From assembly GCA_018901675.1 (NCBI GenBank), contig JAHIEH010000067.1:1-33408 (forward strand): a DNA stretch of 33,408 nucleotides. Reading direction: 5' to 3'. Origin of the DNA: Nanobdellota archaeon (GTDB taxonomy: Archaea > Nanobdellota > Nanobdellia > Pacearchaeales > GW2011-AR1). The notes beneath the pieces are model-generated. The model saw nothing but the letters and a program-made list of their open reading frames with translations, ran no database searches and was not told where the DNA came from. A program made the translations under genes and the position numbers. This document shows, piece by piece, positions 14,642-22,175 of the stretch. Position 1 is the stretch's first letter. The number at the start of each line of letters is the position of its first letter.

Positions 14642-15147
14642 TTTACTTCCCCAAGATATAACATTCCCTTATGATTCTCTAAAAAATTTAGTCTAAAACT
14701 CTGTAATTGAGTTAAATTAGTAATTTTATTTAAATGATTTTCCCATAAATTTTTATTTGATTCTAAATCTAAAGGAAATACGATAAATAATACATATTTG
14801 GAGTCATAATCATTATTCTTTCTTAAATCATGAATATCTTTTATTATTCCATCTATATTCTTTGTAATTGGTCTAATTTTTCTAGTATAATCCTGTTGAT
14901 AATTTGTATTTATTGTCTTTAACTCAATCGCATAACTAAGAGATTTGTGTTTAAAGGTTATATCAATTCTTTCTTTTTCAGGAATTACTTCAGTACAACC
15001 CAACTTAATTGCAGAATCTACTATTTCTACTTTTAACCATCCCTCAAATTTAGAAATATTTTTTATAAACTCAGATATGCCTCTATGAGATTCTATTTTT
15101 CTTATTATATCTTTTATTATCTCGTTAAGTATCTCTTCTTCACTCAT
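14638..15147 (-). CDS. PD-(D/E)XK nuclease-like protein
   Basis: The 169-residue protein has the order of a restriction-endonuclease-like fold: a helical N-terminus, a Glu in FEGWLKVEIVDSA, then D62 in RIDITFKHK and E75-L-K77 in YAIELKT. A Q/Y-rich helix and a predicted strand, YVLFIVFPL, follow. The D-x12-ExK pattern is that of PD-(D/E)XK nucleases, which cut DNA with magnesium. The gene lies 3 nt after the upstream gene and overlaps the downstream gene by 4 nt. It could be the cutting subunit of a small defence unit. No methyltransferase is in the operon, so it is not a classical restriction-modification gene pair. Confidence 0.65.
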   Translation of the reverse strand: MSEEEILNEIIKDIIRKIESHRGISEFIKNISKFEGWLKVEIVDSAIKLGCTEVIPEKERIDITFKHKSLSYAIELKTINTNYQQDYTRKIRPITKNIDGIIKDIHDLRKNNDYDSKYVLFIVFPLDLESNKNLWENHLNKITNLTQLQSFRLNFLENHKGMLYLGEVK

Positions 15148-15150
15148 CTT

Positions 15151-15588
15151 CTAAACCCCCCATTTCCTTACAACAACGCCTATAAAAGGCCGCTCATCAT
15201 TATATGGATCTTTTTTAGCATCAATTATCTCTACTTTCAGCTCTTTTATTTGATTTGAGTTATTGAAAGTTATTTTATCTAAAATAGAAATCACGCTTTC
15301 TGAAATATCCAAAATATTAGCAGATAAGTCTCCGAGATAGCAACTTAAAACTATCTTTATTTCATCATTAAAGAATCTTTTCATGCCAGGAAATTGTGTC
15401 TTTGTTATTACTTGTCTAATAAATGTCTTTTCCTTGGATGTTAATTTTTTAAAAGATTTGGGTAAAACTTCTATAGGAAAAGCAAGATAGTCTTTATTTT
15501 TATCACACTTTGGAATAACTTCCACTACTTTTTCTACAATTTCTTTATTCTCTATCAATTCTTCGATATTATTATCTTTTTTATTCAT
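15151..15588 (-). CDS. Possible degenerate RusA-like protein
   Basis: The 145-residue protein shows the RusA-type order: a basic N-terminal region (VLPKSFKKLTSKEKTFIRQV), then strands, DISESVISILDKI (94-106), NNSNQI, and a final strand pair, IIDAKKDPYND...IGVVVRKW. RusA resolvases use three Asp (DxDN...K..LD...DD). Here D94 and D104 remain, but the second Asp is Ser96 and the third region is NSNQI, so catalysis would be lost. The start is the ATG at 15588, which overlaps the end of the upstream gene inside a repeated start cassette; an in-frame TTG lies 6 nt further up. The RusA call rests on pattern only. Confidence 0.5.
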   Translation of the reverse strand: MNKKDNNIEELIENKEIVEKVVEVIPKCDKNKDYLAFPIEVLPKSFKKLTSKEKTFIRQVITKTQFPGMKRFFNDEIKIVLSCYLGDLSANILDISESVISILDKITFNNSNQIKELKVEIIDAKKDPYNDERPFIGVVVRKWGV

Positions 15589-15616
15589 CTTCAATATCCC
15601 TTCTCTTGCTCAGACT
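15581..15616 (-). repeat. Start-codon cassette, copy B
   Basis: The minus strand reads CTGAGCAAGAGAAGGGATAT and then TGAAGATGAATAA. It encodes the C-terminus SLSKRRDIEDE of the Cas4/RecB-like protein and also contains the ATG of the downstream gene. Confidence 0.55.
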
Positions 15617-16768
15617 AATTCTCCAATCTTTCTCTATCTTAACCTTATCTTTAATTTCATCCTCAATTTCTCCCCTGAGAACTTTGCTGTTAAGCTTTGG
15701 ATAGCAAACCATTGAGCATTCCTCATAGATACCTTTGTCTTTCATCAGCTTTATGAAAGCTTCTTTGTCTTTTCCCTCAGGCATAACAATTTTGTCAAAC
15801 TCCTTAACAGATGCTTTTGCATTGCTCCCATAAATAACATCAATTCCTTTTTGCTTGGCAAACCCAATTAACTTGGTTCTTAATTCATCTTGTGTTTCTT
15901 CTAGTTCAGAAAGCTTAGCTTTAACCTCTGCAAACTCATCAACAAATTTCACTCCTTGATCTTCTTTAAATTCTTCAACTGGTTTTTCTTCTATTTCTGC
16001 AAGATGCTTGAAACTCGGGCACTCTGATTTATAACCACACCAATCGCATAATTTTGTAGTGTTTGTAGGAAAATCATTCTCTTTAGTTGCTTCTTCTATT
16101 TCCTGGATAGTTTCCATAACCTCTTGCTGCAATTCCTTAAGCTGTTCGTTTGTTCTCTCGCTGGTTATCTCTTTATCAAAAGCAAGCATATGCCATTTTA
16201 AGATAACTTTTTTAGCATCCTTGAATTTATCTTTAACCCATATAGAATACATTGCTAATTGCCTGTCTGAATCAGCTTCTTCTTGCAGCTTTATTCTTGC
16301 ATTTGTCTTATAATCACAGACAAAATAAGTATCTCCTTTGCATCCTAACTTGTCTATCCTTACATGCCAGGAATTTCCATCAGGCAAAGTCAACCTGTCT
16401 TGAGTTTCTAATCCAAGAATTGTCATGTCATCATCTTTATGAGAATCATAATAATCGGAAATATATTTCTCCCCCATTTTCCTGTAATTATCAGCTTTAA
16501 GCCCTTCATCTTCTTTAGCAATTAAAATGTCATCAGAATACTCTTTTTCCCATAAATCCCTGTAAAATTTTATTAGAATTTTCTTTTCAACCCTTTTCTT
16601 AAATTTCTTATCCTTGTATAGCTTTTCCAGGGTTTGATGCACTAAATCACCCATAAAAGCTTCAATTGTAGTCTCTATTTCAGGTTTAATTTTATCTATA
16701 TAATGAAGCTTATACTGATACGGGCATGTTTCAAAAGTGTTTATTCTTGAATTTGAGTATGTTGCCAT
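15581..16768 (-). CDS. Cas4/RecB-like Fe-S PD-(D/E)XK nuclease
   Basis: The 395-residue protein has the RecB-family (PD-(D/E)XK) nuclease layout. C15 lies in TFETCPYQYKLHY, followed by H44 in GDLVHQTLE, D139 in RIDKLG, D152-Y-K154 in CDYKTNA, and a DRQLAMY motif (169-174). The C241-D-W-C244...C250 cluster follows. One early Cys plus three late ones is the usual 4Fe-4S ligand set of AddB/Cas4-type nucleases. The C-terminal third (about 260-395) is extended and partly coiled-coil. It leads a four-gene operon with RusA-like, PD-(D/E)XK and ASK-HFH-IYDS proteins. No cas1, cas2 or CRISPR array is seen, so it is not called Cas4. Confidence 0.8.
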   Translation of the reverse strand: MATYSNSRINTFETCPYQYKLHYIDKIKPEIETTIEAFMGDLVHQTLEKLYKDKKFKKRVEKKILIKFYRDLWEKEYSDDILIAKEDEGLKADNYRKMGEKYISDYYDSHKDDDMTILGLETQDRLTLPDGNSWHVRIDKLGCKGDTYFVCDYKTNARIKLQEEADSDRQLAMYSIWVKDKFKDAKKVILKWHMLAFDKEITSERTNEQLKELQQEVMETIQEIEEATKENDFPTNTTKLCDWCGYKSECPSFKHLAEIEEKPVEEFKEDQGVKFVDEFAEVKAKLSELEETQDELRTKLIGFAKQKGIDVIYGSNAKASVKEFDKIVMPEGKDKEAFIKLMKDKGIYEECSMVCYPKLNSKVLRGEIEDEIKDKVKIEKDWRISLSKRRDIEDE

Positions 16769-16904
16769 GATCTTACATAAATAGAATAAACCCCAACCTT
16801 AAAAATTTATACTTCTGCTAAAACATGTTTTATTCCTTTCGGTGAGTGGTGTGAGAGAGTTTAAGGATATTTGTTTCTGTTTGATATAAATTAAAAGAAT
16901 AATG

Positions 16905-16914
16905 TTTTTATATG
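16905..16914 (+). promoter_or_regulatory. TATA box of the transglutaminase-like gene
   Basis: TTTTTATATG lies about 25 nt before the ATG at 16934, so the transcript is probably leaderless. Confidence 0.45.
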
Positions 16915-16933
16915 GACTTTATTAAAAATTAAC

Positions 16934-17440
16934 ATGGTTAAACAACTAGTCCATGCTTTTACTTTTGTTCAAGCAATACCTTACAAATGTAGAGCAGAAC
17001 TCATAGACGGAAATGGGGTGAGTACCAATATTCCCTATGCTAATTGCAGACAGAAAAGAGACTTATTAAAAAGATCCTTTGAGTCTTTAGGGTATAAGAC
17101 TAAGGAGCTTGACGCTATTTTTGATTGGACTGACTTACCTCTCCCTGGATATATCTTAAAAATATTAAAAAAATCTGGGACAAAACAAAAACATCATTTA
17201 TTAGAAGTTAAAGTAAATGACAAATGTATAAAAATAGACCCGACATGGAATTTAGAGCTGAGAGATAAAGGATTTCCTATAACTGTAAGCTGGAATGGTG
17301 AAACAGACACAAAACAAGTTTCATTTGGCAGAATAATTTATTATGATCCTAAAATTCAAAGAGTAACCTTGCTATATTTTCCAGAAGAAAGAGAGAATTT
17401 TACTAGAGAATTTAACAAATGGATTGGTTGGAAATATTAA
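16934..17440 (+). CDS. Transglutaminase-like cysteine protease-fold protein
   Basis: The 168-residue protein shows the papain-like transglutaminase triad order: C38 in IPYANCRQKRDLLKRSF, then H87/H88 in QKHHLLEVKVNDKCIK, and D102 in IDPTWN, the usual DPT end of the fold. The helix after C38 is typical. Proteins with this fold cleave peptides, transfer acyl groups or hydrolyse amides. A peptide or small amide substrate is plausible but not known. It is 75 nt before the radical SAM gene, same strand, with its own TATA-like promoter. It may be the first gene of the biosynthetic neighbourhood or unrelated. Confidence 0.7.
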   Translation: MVKQLVHAFTFVQAIPYKCRAELIDGNGVSTNIPYANCRQKRDLLKRSFESLGYKTKELDAIFDWTDLPLPGYILKILKKSGTKQKHHLLEVKVNDKCIKIDPTWNLELRDKGFPITVSWNGETDTKQVSFGRIIYYDPKIQRVTLLYFPEERENFTREFNKWIGWKY

Positions 17441-17482
17441 TTATCTCTTGTTTGTTACCACTTAATAATTATTAAAAGAAAA

Positions 17483-17492
17483 GATTTAAAAG
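17483..17492 (+). promoter_or_regulatory. TATA box of the radical SAM operon
   Basis: GATTTAAAAGG lies about 27 nt before the ATG at 17515, giving a leaderless start for the five-gene operon. Confidence 0.45.
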
Positions 17493-17514
17493 GTTATAGA
17501 CGTATTACTTTCAC

Positions 17515-18699
17515 ATGGGAGATATATGTAATTTTATGCAAGTAAATGCCGAAAATACTGAAAAATCTTATGCTTATTCTAATGATTTTCAGATTTCTAC
17601 ACAAATGAAAAGCTGGATGGCTATAAATCCGAGTTATGGATGTCCATGGGATTGTGTTTATTGCATACAACATAAAGATAAATTTTTTGATATGTCACAA
17701 TATAGGAAGGTGCATAAGGTAAAAATAGAAGGAGAACTATGCACTCCAGAAGATATAGTAACCGAGATAATGATCAATCCCAGAATTACTTCCAGAACCC
17801 CCATAGTTCTTTATAATTTTACAGACCCTTTTTTGCCTCAAAATACTCGTGACCTTGAAAATACCTTAAGTCTTCTAGATAAAAGAAAATTTACAAATAT
17901 TATCGGCTTAATTACAAGAACCTTTGCAGACACGGATACTTTGGATGTTATAGCAGATTTGAAGTATCTAAGACCTATTGTTATGGTCTCCTATGCAGGA
18001 TATGATAATGTGGAAATTGAGAGGGGCCCACTAAATAAAAGGATAGAACTTGTTAAAGAGCTAAAAGATAGAAAAATTAAAACCCTTCAGTATCTTAGGC
18101 CGATAGCTAAAGAATGGTTGGAAGAAGATCAGTTCAAAAAAGCTAGAGATGCAATAGGCCATTTAGTTGATGGAGTAGTAATGTCCGGAATAAGATTGAC
18201 TCCAGAGATAATTGCTAAGATAAATGCTAGAAGACTGCCTGTTCCAGAAGTAACTAATTTTACAAATAAATTTTTCCCAAAGGATTTACAAGAAAAGATT
18301 ATGGAGATCTATCAAGGATTTGCTCCAGTGTATCGATATACTAGTTGTGCGGTTTCATCTACTTTTGGAGTTCCAGATTATAATGCTCACCTGGGATTTT
18401 TTAAAGAAACGCAAAATAAAGAGTTTGTGGTATGCCCTCTACCATGCAATGGAGATCAAACCAAGATATGTAATAACATTTCTTTTGATGAATCGAGATT
18501 TAAATCTTTACTTAAAAGAATAGGGCATCCAGACTTAAAGTTCGCAAGAACAACTTCCGGTGCAATAATGTTAGATAAAGAATTATCCAAATATGACTTA
18601 AGTTTTCTTAGGCATAATACCTCTTGTCATATAGATTACATTGGTAATAAACATCATATTGATCAGGTTATAAACATGGAGGTTCAATCCCAAAAATGA
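17515..18699 (+). CDS. Radical SAM enzyme, first gene of a biosynthetic operon
   Basis: The 394-residue protein has the radical SAM cluster motif C43-P-W-D-C47-V-Y-C50, preceded by NPSYG. It binds a 4Fe-4S cluster and cleaves S-adenosylmethionine to a radical. It resembles the spore-photoproduct-lyase branch in layout, for example the YNFTDPFLP segment after the core. Later Cys residues, VCPLPC...C (about 307-318), could hold a second cluster. The ATGA overlap with the following fusion gene shows tight coupling. The reaction is unknown; radical carbon chemistry on a sugar, nucleoside or peptide is inferred from the neighbours. The TATA box 27 nt upstream makes this the likely start of the operon. 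Confidence 0.85.
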   Translation: MGDICNFMQVNAENTEKSYAYSNDFQISTQMKSWMAINPSYGCPWDCVYCIQHKDKFFDMSQYRKVHKVKIEGELCTPEDIVTEIMINPRITSRTPIVLYNFTDPFLPQNTRDLENTLSLLDKRKFTNIIGLITRTFADTDTLDVIADLKYLRPIVMVSYAGYDNVEIERGPLNKRIELVKELKDRKIKTLQYLRPIAKEWLEEDQFKKARDAIGHLVDGVVMSGIRLTPEIIAKINARRLPVPEVTNFTNKFFPKDLQEKIMEIYQGFAPVYRYTSCAVSSTFGVPDYNAHLGFFKETQNKEFVVCPLPCNGDQTKICNNISFDESRFKSLLKRIGHPDLKFARTTSGAIMLDKELSKYDLSFLRHNTSCHIDYIGNKHHIDQVINMEVQSQK

Positions 18700-19952
18700 T
18701 ATTTGCAAGCCTGGATTTAAATAAAAAACATTTAGACAAATTTTTATTTTCTTTGGAGGGCATAAAAAGCTGTAGATTTGATGGGGTGGAAATATGTCTA
18801 TGGGAAGACATGAATAGATTTTCTGCCCAAATAGAAGAAGCGCTTTCAGGTGAAGGTTTGAAATCTAATATCCATGGAGATTTAATGAGAATAGAAGAGG
18901 GTATGGAGAATTGCGAACAAAAATTGCAATATAGTTTACAATTCAAGAAAAGCATTAATGCTCTTAACTTAATCAGCCATCCAATAAAACCCTATACTCT
19001 TAATCTAAATGCTTCCAAAAAATTGATGGGAAAATTTAGAGAAGAGATACTTCTTGAAAATGTTAGGGGGGTTAGAAAGGCAGAAATTGACTTTTTGGAT
19101 ATGCCTATTGTGTTAGATATTGGAAATCTTGCCCTTAATGGAGAGGAAGAGCAGATATCTTCGTATATTAAACGAGTACATTGGACCCATATTCACGATT
19201 ATAAAAATAAAATAGATCACCTTCCTTTGGGGGAAGGGGATTTAAATCTAAATGAGGCATTAAAATACCTTAGTAAAATCGGATTTACAATAGAGTTGGG
19301 TTCAGTATTTCGAGAATGGTCCCAACTAAAAGAAGGATATAAACATTCAATAGATTACCTCAATAATGCATTAATTTCTAATGAAAGCTATGGTAAAAAT
19401 GTGAGATTAATGCATTTACTTAATCATATAGGTAAAGAAAAATTTGGCAATGTAATTGATATTGGTTGTGGTGAGGGGTATTTATTGCATAATATTGATG
19501 CAAAAGTCAAAAAAGGTTACGACCTTTCTCCAAAACAAATTTTTAATGATGTTCTTTATATACAACAGGATATCTGTTCGCCTTTAGCAGAAAGTGCTGA
19601 TTTAGCAATATGTAGTGAAGTAGTAGAGCATTTATCCAATGATCTATCGTTATTTAGAAATATGTATAATAGTCTTATACCCTCTGGAAAAATATTTTTA
19701 ACTACTTTAAATCGTAACACTTCGCAGGATAAATCTGAGGTGGATGAAGAAAGAGGTCATTTGAGGAGGTATGGTAGTGAATTAGAAGGAATTCTTCAAA
19801 CATGTGGATTTAAAGCAATTTCTTTCTACCCCTTTAGAAGCGAGCATTATTATAACACTAATCGTAATTTTGGATTATATAACTTAGATGAGGATGTTTT
19901 GCAAGGAAGCAAAAATGCTTCTGGATGGGTTTATTTTGGAGTTAAAGAATAA
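18696..19952 (+). CDS. Fusion of TIM-barrel isomerase-like domain and class I methyltransferase
   Basis: The 418-residue protein has two domains. Residues about 1-215 form a xylose-isomerase-like (AP endonuclease 2 family) TIM barrel with its metal-site residues in order: NIHGDL (H60), ISHP, LLENV (E121), VLDIGN (D141), HIHD (H165/H167), HLPLGEGDLN and IELG (E200). Residues about 245-418 form a class I methyltransferase with D255-I-G-C-G-E-G261 (SAM binding) and an acidic SEVVEHL segment. The barrel could isomerise or epimerise a sugar phosphate, and the other domain could methylate the product. The gene overlaps radical SAM by 4 nt and precedes the kinase by 2 nt. I do not know this fusion. 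Confidence 0.8.
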   Translation: MIFASLDLNKKHLDKFLFSLEGIKSCRFDGVEICLWEDMNRFSAQIEEALSGEGLKSNIHGDLMRIEEGMENCEQKLQYSLQFKKSINALNLISHPIKPYTLNLNASKKLMGKFREEILLENVRGVRKAEIDFLDMPIVLDIGNLALNGEEEQISSYIKRVHWTHIHDYKNKIDHLPLGEGDLNLNEALKYLSKIGFTIELGSVFREWSQLKEGYKHSIDYLNNALISNESYGKNVRLMHLLNHIGKEKFGNVIDIGCGEGYLLHNIDAKVKKGYDLSPKQIFNDVLYIQQDICSPLAESADLAICSEVVEHLSNDLSLFRNMYNSLIPSGKIFLTTLNRNTSQDKSEVDEERGHLRRYGSELEGILQTCGFKAISFYPFRSEHYYNTNRNFGLYNLDEDVLQGSKNASGWVYFGVKE

Positions 19953-19954
19953 AA

Positions 19955-20458
19955 ATGAAAGATTTAATTTTTATTGGTGGAGCAAAAGGAGTAGGTAAAT
20001 CAACCGTATTAGAATATCTAAAAAAACATGTTCAAATAGAAGTGGTAAATACAGGGGACCTTTTTACAAAATCGAAACAGAATGGATTAAACCCTGAAGA
20101 GGCAATAAAAGCATATCTAATTGATGTCCACAATGGTATGGTAGATACACATTATGCAGGAGGATATTCTGTAGGAAAATTCTCTAGAGGTTTATCTAGA
20201 GAAAATCTTTTAAGGATTGCAAGTGTAAAATCTATAGATTTAATTTTATTTGATTTAGATAAAAAAACTCTTTTTAAGAGAAGGTGTGGGAACAAAGAAG
20301 AAAAGTACCAAGATGTAAACTTAATCGATCTAGAACTTAAAAAAAGTAGGGAATATTTTAGGCAATATTGCGAAGATTTATTAATATCAGGACTTGTAAT
20401 TGATAATATTGATTTAGACAGAACAATGGAACTTGTTCTGGGGAGAATATATGAGTGA
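19955..20458 (+). CDS. P-loop kinase of the adenylate-kinase/nucleotide-kinase type
   Basis: The 167-residue protein starts with a strand and Walker A GGAKGVGKST (8-17), then VVNTGDLF, which resembles the nucleotide-binding strand and LID-less arrangement of archaeal adenylate-kinase-like proteins. An R-rich segment, KRRCGNKEEKYQ, may be a mobile lid. It probably phosphorylates a small substrate: a nucleotide, sugar or amino-compound. It follows the fusion gene after 2 nt and overlaps the Nudix gene by 8 nt, so it belongs to the operon. The substrate is not known. Confidence 0.75.
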   Translation: MKDLIFIGGAKGVGKSTVLEYLKKHVQIEVVNTGDLFTKSKQNGLNPEEAIKAYLIDVHNGMVDTHYAGGYSVGKFSRGLSRENLLRIASVKSIDLILFDLDKKTLFKRRCGNKEEKYQDVNLIDLELKKSREYFRQYCEDLLISGLVIDNIDLDRTMELVLGRIYE

Positions 20459-20900
20459 AGAAAAAATTAGAAAGCAGTTTATAATTGTTAAAAGCTTAGT
20501 TATAAATGATAAGGGGGAAGTGCTTTTTGTTAGAAGGAAAAAAGAAGACTTGAAGCAAGCCCATAATAAATGGGAGTTTCCGGGAGGCAAGATAGATTTT
20601 GGAGAGTCTCCAGAACAAACTGCGATACGTGAGGCAAAGGAAGAGTCTAATTATGACGTTAAAATAGATTATCTCCTCACAAAAATTTTATCTTCAAAAT
20701 GGGAATCTCCTGAAAGAGAAGCTCAACAAATTTTAATTTGTTATGTTTGCACCCTTGTTGGTGGTGAAAGCGCTTTAGGGGATCATGGGGTTAGTGAGAT
20801 AAAATGGTTTAAGGTAAATAATGCCCCGAAAGATCAAGATTGTTTGCCTGGAACAATAGACTTTCTAAACCTTTATAAGAAAACTGTAGAGCAAAAATAG
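20451..20900 (+). CDS. MutT-type Nudix hydrolase in the biosynthetic operon
   Basis: The 149-residue protein has a Nudix box (46-68): GGKIDFGESPEQTAIREAKE followed by ES. The usual EExGU is EESNY here, so the Gly is replaced by Ser-Asn. WEFPGGK before the box matches MutT-type enzymes that clean nucleotide pools or act on nucleotide-linked sugars. The start at 20451 is preceded by GGGGAG at about 8 nt and overlaps the kinase's stop by 8 nt; an in-frame upstream Met is less likely. Together with the kinase it suggests phosphorylated or nucleotide-linked intermediates. Confidence 0.85.
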   Translation: MSEEKIRKQFIIVKSLVINDKGEVLFVRRKKEDLKQAHNKWEFPGGKIDFGESPEQTAIREAKEESNYDVKIDYLLTKILSSKWESPEREAQQILICYVCTLVGGESALGDHGVSEIKWFKVNNAPKDQDCLPGTIDFLNLYKKTVEQK

Positions 20901-20916
20901 AATTTTATAATATTAA

Positions 20917-22152
20917 ATGATACTAGATAATTTACTTTCCTACAAACCAGAAGAAGCATTGATTTTTTTAGAGAGAAAAATGAATAATGAGAATTTTGGA
21001 TCAAATGTTCAGGAGACTTACAGGCCTGATGGACCATGTGGGGGATTTGATATTCCTTTTGTACTGCTGAAAAAAGAGGGGGTAATCCATTTCCAAAATG
21101 CTCCTGACACTAAACTCCTTACTCTATTAGAGACTGAAGATGAAATAAAATTTTTCTTGCATCCTGAAATGATTTTAGATTATAAAAGTAAAAATATGGC
21201 TCATTTGGAGAATATTGCTGGTTCGGTGCGCGTCTTTCCCACTTCGTCTACAAGAACAGTTATTGCACTTGGGGGAGGTTATCCATATATGATTAAGACA
21301 GATCTTGTGAGGAGGATTGGCGATGGTGTTAAAAGATTAAAAAGATCCCATTTAGATCATATAAAAGAAATTGGGAAGGATCTTGAAGAGGTATCTATAA
21401 ATAATTTTGGATATCTTCCAGAGTCGTTAGGACTACTTTTTTCTTCTTGCAATGAAGAGGTAGGAATGGTGATAAGGGAATTTTATGCAAGACCAAGAAT
21501 TTATGAAGGAACATATCTTATACCCTTTTTCTCTCTTTTTTCTAAAGACCCTGCTTCTAAAGATGATCCTATCCTACTAAAGCAACTATTAAACAAACAA
21601 AATGATGAACATAACGAGATAGACTCGTGTCTAGAGAGAATTATTATCCCTTATGTTGAATGCTGGATGCAATTGATTTCTCAAAGGGGTTTATGTGCTG
21701 AAATGCATGCTCAAAATACCCTTCTTGAAGTAGATAAATATGGGATGCCCCTTAGGGTAATTTATCGAGATTTGCAAGATACATTCGTAGATTTAGATAT
21801 AAGGGATCAAAGGGGCTTAAAAAAAGATTTTAATAAAGGGATTATTGGTGAAAATGAAAGGCTATACCTCGTTAAAAAGACTCCAATTAAGGATAGAGAG
21901 AGGTGCAAGCAAATTTCTTATAGTCTGACATATGATTATCGGATGGCCAGAGCACTTGATTATTTTGTAGAGGCATTTAAAACAGAATACTCTGATGCAG
22001 AAGATCGAATTGTATCTGGAATAAAAAATATCTGGAATAAAAATTTTAGAGGAATGGATATTTTACCTACAAAAGCTTATCTTTTAGAAAAAAAACAGCC
22101 TAACATTGGAAAAGAACTACATTTTATTGAAGCTGATCCAAAATACCGGTAA
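20917..22152 (+). CDS. IucA/IucC-like (NIS-type) ligase
   Basis: The 411-residue protein shows the late motifs of IucA/IucC/NIS synthetases: PTSSTRTV (109-115), AEMHAQNTLLEVD (261-273; E262, H264, Q266, N267) and the following RVIYRDLQD (R284, D285), as in the EAHGQN...RD pair that binds ATP and the acceptor. NIS synthetases join a carboxylate to an amine or alcohol through an acyl-adenylate. The protein is shorter than the usual roughly 580 residues, and the N-terminal half is different, so the exact substrate class is open. It is the last gene of the operon, 16 nt after the Nudix gene. No iron-uptake genes are nearby, so a siderophore is not supported. Confidence 0.7.
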   Translation: MILDNLLSYKPEEALIFLERKMNNENFGSNVQETYRPDGPCGGFDIPFVLLKKEGVIHFQNAPDTKLLTLLETEDEIKFFLHPEMILDYKSKNMAHLENIAGSVRVFPTSSTRTVIALGGGYPYMIKTDLVRRIGDGVKRLKRSHLDHIKEIGKDLEEVSINNFGYLPESLGLLFSSCNEEVGMVIREFYARPRIYEGTYLIPFFSLFSKDPASKDDPILLKQLLNKQNDEHNEIDSCLERIIIPYVECWMQLISQRGLCAEMHAQNTLLEVDKYGMPLRVIYRDLQDTFVDLDIRDQRGLKKDFNKGIIGENERLYLVKKTPIKDRERCKQISYSLTYDYRMARALDYFVEAFKTEYSDAEDRIVSGIKNIWNKNFRGMDILPTKAYLLEKKQPNIGKELHFIEADPKYR

Positions 22153-22175
22153 TTTATAGGTTTTTCTGTATCAAG

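Noticed and set aside
15581..16768. CRISPR-Cas locus based on the Cas4-like protein
   Set aside because: No cas1, cas2, effector gene or repeat-spacer array is present in the window.
20917..22152. Siderophore synthesis cluster
   Set aside because: The ligase resembles IucA/IucC, but no monooxygenase, decarboxylase or iron-transport gene is nearby, and the N-terminal half differs from typical members.
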